From an uncultured Sulfurovum sp. (GTDB taxonomy: Bacteria; Campylobacterota; Campylobacteria; Campylobacterales; Sulfurovaceae), in assembly GCA_947311605.1 (NCBI GenBank), contig CAMZLC010000083.1, positions 1 to 7,812 of the forward strand: DNA of 7,812 nucleotides. Direction: 5' to 3'. The position numbers and the translations under genes are program-made. Of this stretch, positions 6,186 through 7,812 are shown piece by piece; the stretch's first letter is position 1; every line of letters begins with the position of its first letter. Below the pieces are notes generated by a model, which was not told the DNA's origin, searched no databases, and saw nothing but the letters and a program-made list of their open reading frames with translations.

Positions 6186-7413
6186 GTTGCCTCTTTTCCT
6201 CTTCTACTGTTCTCAGGAATTTTTTGATATTTCGGGCTGCCTGCCTGATCCGATTTTCATTTTCGATCAATGCGATCCGGACATAGTGGTCGCCGTACTT
6301 GCCAAAACCTATGCCCGGGCTCACCGCTACACCCGCTTCTCTCAGCAGTCTCTTGGAGAACTCCAGACTGCCCATCTCCCGACAGATTTCGGGGATCTTC
6401 CCCCAGATAAACATCGAGGCATTGGGCTTGCCCATGCGCCAACCTGCATTGGCAAAGGCCTCCAGCATCACATCCCTGCGCTTGAGATATCGGGGGATGA
6501 TCTGCTCATCAGGCACATAGCCGTGCTCATCCAGTGCCACTGTCGCGGCTACCTGGATCGGAGTGAACATACCGTAATCCAGCCAGGACTTGATACTCTG
6601 AAGTGCACCGATCAGCTTCTTGTTGCCTACTACAAACCCCACGCGCCATCCTGCCATATTGTAGGACTTGGAGAGCGTATAGGATTCTACCGCCACCTCT
6701 TTGGCGCCCTCCACCTCCAGGATAGAGGGTGTCTTATAGCCGTCAAAAGCAATATCCGCATAGGCGATATCAGAGATGATATAGAAGCGTTTTTCTCTGG
6801 CGATGGCTACGATCTTCTCATAAAATCCTGGGGTCACCGTTGCTGTCGTAGGATTGTGCGGGAAGTTCAAGACAAGGAATTTTGCCTTGGGCAGAGAGTT
6901 GTCCAGCGCTTCCATCAGGTCAGCGATGAAGCGCTCCTCATCCACCTCAAATGTCTCTTCGTCAAAGATCAGCTCCATCTTTTCCACATTGGCACCCGCC
7001 AGGATAAATGCCTGTGAATGGATCGGATAGGTAGGATCCGGCACGATCGCCACATCACCGGGATTGGAGATCGCCTGTACCAGGTGTACATAGCCCTCCT
7101 TGCTTCCCATGGTTGCCACCACTTCTGTATCCACATCCAGATCTACATCATACTTTCGCTTATACCAGTTGACCATGGCCAGGCGTAGCTTGTAGATACC
7201 CTTAGAGGCACTGTATCCATGTGTTTTGTCCCGCTGGACTGTTTCACACAGTTTATCAATGATGGGCTGTGGCGTTCTGGCATCGGGGTTTCCCATAGAG
7301 AAGTCTATGATATCCTCTCCTGCCCTACGTGCTGCCATTTTGATCTCATTGATCTCAGCAAATATATACTTGGGGAGCCTGTTGATCTTTTCAAATTGTA
7401 TTTCATCAAACAT
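6178..7413 (-). CDS. alaC: AlaC-type PLP aminotransferase (class I/II)
   Basis: 411 aa from the ATG at 7413. It closely follows E. coli AlaC (glutamate-pyruvate transaminase, 412 aa): RLPKYIF, KMAARRAGEDIIDFSMGNPD, THGYSASKGI, SDIAYADI and TLSKSYNMAGWRVGF. From this start the PLP lysine is Lys249, the pyridoxal-N aspartate Asp215, and the substrate-carboxylate arginine lies in YVRIALIEN near 379. The family also includes enzymes annotated as aspartate or LL-diaminopimelate aminotransferase, so the substrate (alanine, aspartate or diaminopimelate precursor) is not certain; lying next to hom favours aspartate-family or alanine metabolism. An in-frame TTG at 7434 would add seven residues but overlaps the previous gene and lacks a ribosome site, whereas ATG 7413 has AGGA six bases upstream and matches the family length. 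The soluble enzyme is cytosolic. All six GCGC sites of the window lie in this gene. Confidence 0.93.
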   Translation of the reverse strand: MFDEIQFEKINRLPKYIFAEINEIKMAARRAGEDIIDFSMGNPDARTPQPIIDKLCETVQRDKTHGYSASKGIYKLRLAMVNWYKRKYDVDLDVDTEVVATMGSKEGYVHLVQAISNPGDVAIVPDPTYPIHSQAFILAGANVEKMELIFDEETFEVDEERFIADLMEALDNSLPKAKFLVLNFPHNPTTATVTPGFYEKIVAIAREKRFYIISDIAYADIAFDGYKTPSILEVEGAKEVAVESYTLSKSYNMAGWRVGFVVGNKKLIGALQSIKSWLDYGMFTPIQVAATVALDEHGYVPDEQIIPRYLKRRDVMLEAFANAGWRMGKPNASMFIWGKIPEICREMGSLEFSKRLLREAGVAVSPGIGFGKYGDHYVRIALIENENRIRQAARNIKKFLRTVEEEKRQHG

Positions 7414-7419
7414 ATCTTT

Positions 7420-7423
7420 TCCT
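7420..7423 (-). promoter_or_regulatory. Ribosome binding site deciding the alaC start
   Basis: Read on minus: AGGA, six bases before ATG 7413. It places initiation at the ATG rather than at the TTG (7434) lying inside the end of the upstream gene. Confidence 0.65.
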
Positions 7424-7427
7424 ATCT

Positions 7428-7812
7428 TTACCAAACGGTACTTTTATTGCGTTTTTGAAACTCCTCTTTCGAGATCTCTTTTGCTTTTCCTTTTTCGATC
7501 AAAAAGTAGTTTTTCCCATTTTTACCAAGTGTGAGCTTTTTTCCCTTGATAACAAAGTTGATCGCATTGTGTCCGGCGACCAGTATCCAGGAGGTGTTAG
7601 AGGTGTCAAAATCAAGATCCTCTTCGATCACCTTTGCCGCACGCTTCATGGTGGCAAGATCTGTGTATCCCACCCAGACCTTTTTGGCCGGATGCAGTGT
7701 CACAACTTGACTGTATTTGGGTTTTTCTGCTTTGGCTGCTTCCTGTATCTTGGGTGGCAGCAGTGTTTCGATCGATGTTGCTGTCTCCTCTTTTTTCTCA
7801 TTTTGCATAGAA
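7428..7812 (-). CDS. Conserved Campylobacterota-type protein of unknown function, probably truncated by the window edge
   Basis: At least 126 aa ending at 7428. The frame is still open at the right edge, so the ATG at 7808 may be an internal methionine of a longer protein. The first 35 or so residues are polar and Lys/Glu-rich (linker-like). The rest is a compact domain starting HPAKKVWVGYTDLATMKRA (39-57), with WILVAGHNAINFVIKGKKLT (74-93) and ending EEFQKRNKSTVW. It is reminiscent of C-terminal domains of membrane-anchored periplasmic proteins, and as I recall a putative membrane protein lies next to hom and the aminotransferase in C. jejuni. No transmembrane helix is visible in the part present. 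The stop is 14 bp before alaC, so it belongs to the same operon. I do not know its function. Confidence 0.75.
   Translation of the reverse strand, partial: SMQNEKKEETATSIETLLPPKIQEAAKAEKPKYSQVVTLHPAKKVWVGYTDLATMKRAAKVIEEDLDFDTSNTSWILVAGHNAINFVIKGKKLTLGKNGKNYFLIEKGKAKEISKEEFQKRNKSTVW

Noticed and set aside
5995..7017. Long open frame on the plus strand (340 codons) across hom and alaC
   Set aside because: It is antisense to two clearly conserved genes; its open state follows from their codon use, and the product resembles nothing known to me.
7414..7434. TTG start for the aminotransferase (MVKIGKD...), resembling the start of hom
   Set aside because: ATG 7413 has a well-spaced AGGA, matches the AlaC length, and avoids overlap. 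The likeness to the hom start looks coincidental.

Overview
The window reads as a join between a conserved chromosomal operon and an accessory (defence-type) region, probably from a Campylobacterota bacterium such as a Sulfurovum or Sulfurimonas relative. This placement is inference. It rests on the right-hand gene order (homoserine dehydrogenase, AlaC-type aminotransferase, small protein with a VWVGY motif), which as I recall matches the Campylobacter jejuni hom neighbourhood, and on the general protein style. No rRNA, tRNA or CRISPR is visible.

Right part (about 4923-7812, minus strand): a tight operon, transcribed right to left. It starts with an edge-truncated small protein of unknown function, continues with an AlaC-type PLP aminotransferase (better start ATG at 7413, not the upstream TTG), and ends with homoserine dehydrogenase (hom), which overlaps the aminotransferase by 8 nt. 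It is moderately GC-rich, and GC content drops part-way through hom.

Centre (3101-4850, minus strand): a compact type II restriction-modification cassette. The m5C methyltransferase comes first and the endonuclease start overlaps its end by 26 nt. The endonuclease is clearly recognisable as a HinP1I relative, so the expected target is GCGC. The cassette is bracketed by a perfect 22-bp direct repeat (3085-3106 and 4924-4945). The right copy is the native 3' end of hom; the left copy supplies the last codons and stop of the neighbouring Fic gene. This looks like an insertion with target duplication, and it left both flanking reading frames terminated.

Left-centre (1815-3106): a divergent pair. 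On the plus strand is a Fic protein with an N-terminal inhibitory motif and a C-terminal winged-helix-like region. Its promoter (TTGACT-17-TACAAT) is so close to the ATG that the mRNA should be leaderless, and a perfect 12-bp inverted repeat overlaps its -35. On the minus strand is a DGQHR-domain (DndB-like) protein.

Left (20-848, minus strand): very AT-rich. Directly behind the DGQHR gene, coupled by TAG-AT-ATG, lies a second gene with a HEPN-like look. It reads as one protein only if the frame changes in a run of eight A (820-827). Its 3' end runs into two tandem 39-bp repeats (60-137), beyond which the tail of a plus-strand gene (1-54) begins. DGQHR plus this partner is the best candidate here for a little-described defence module.
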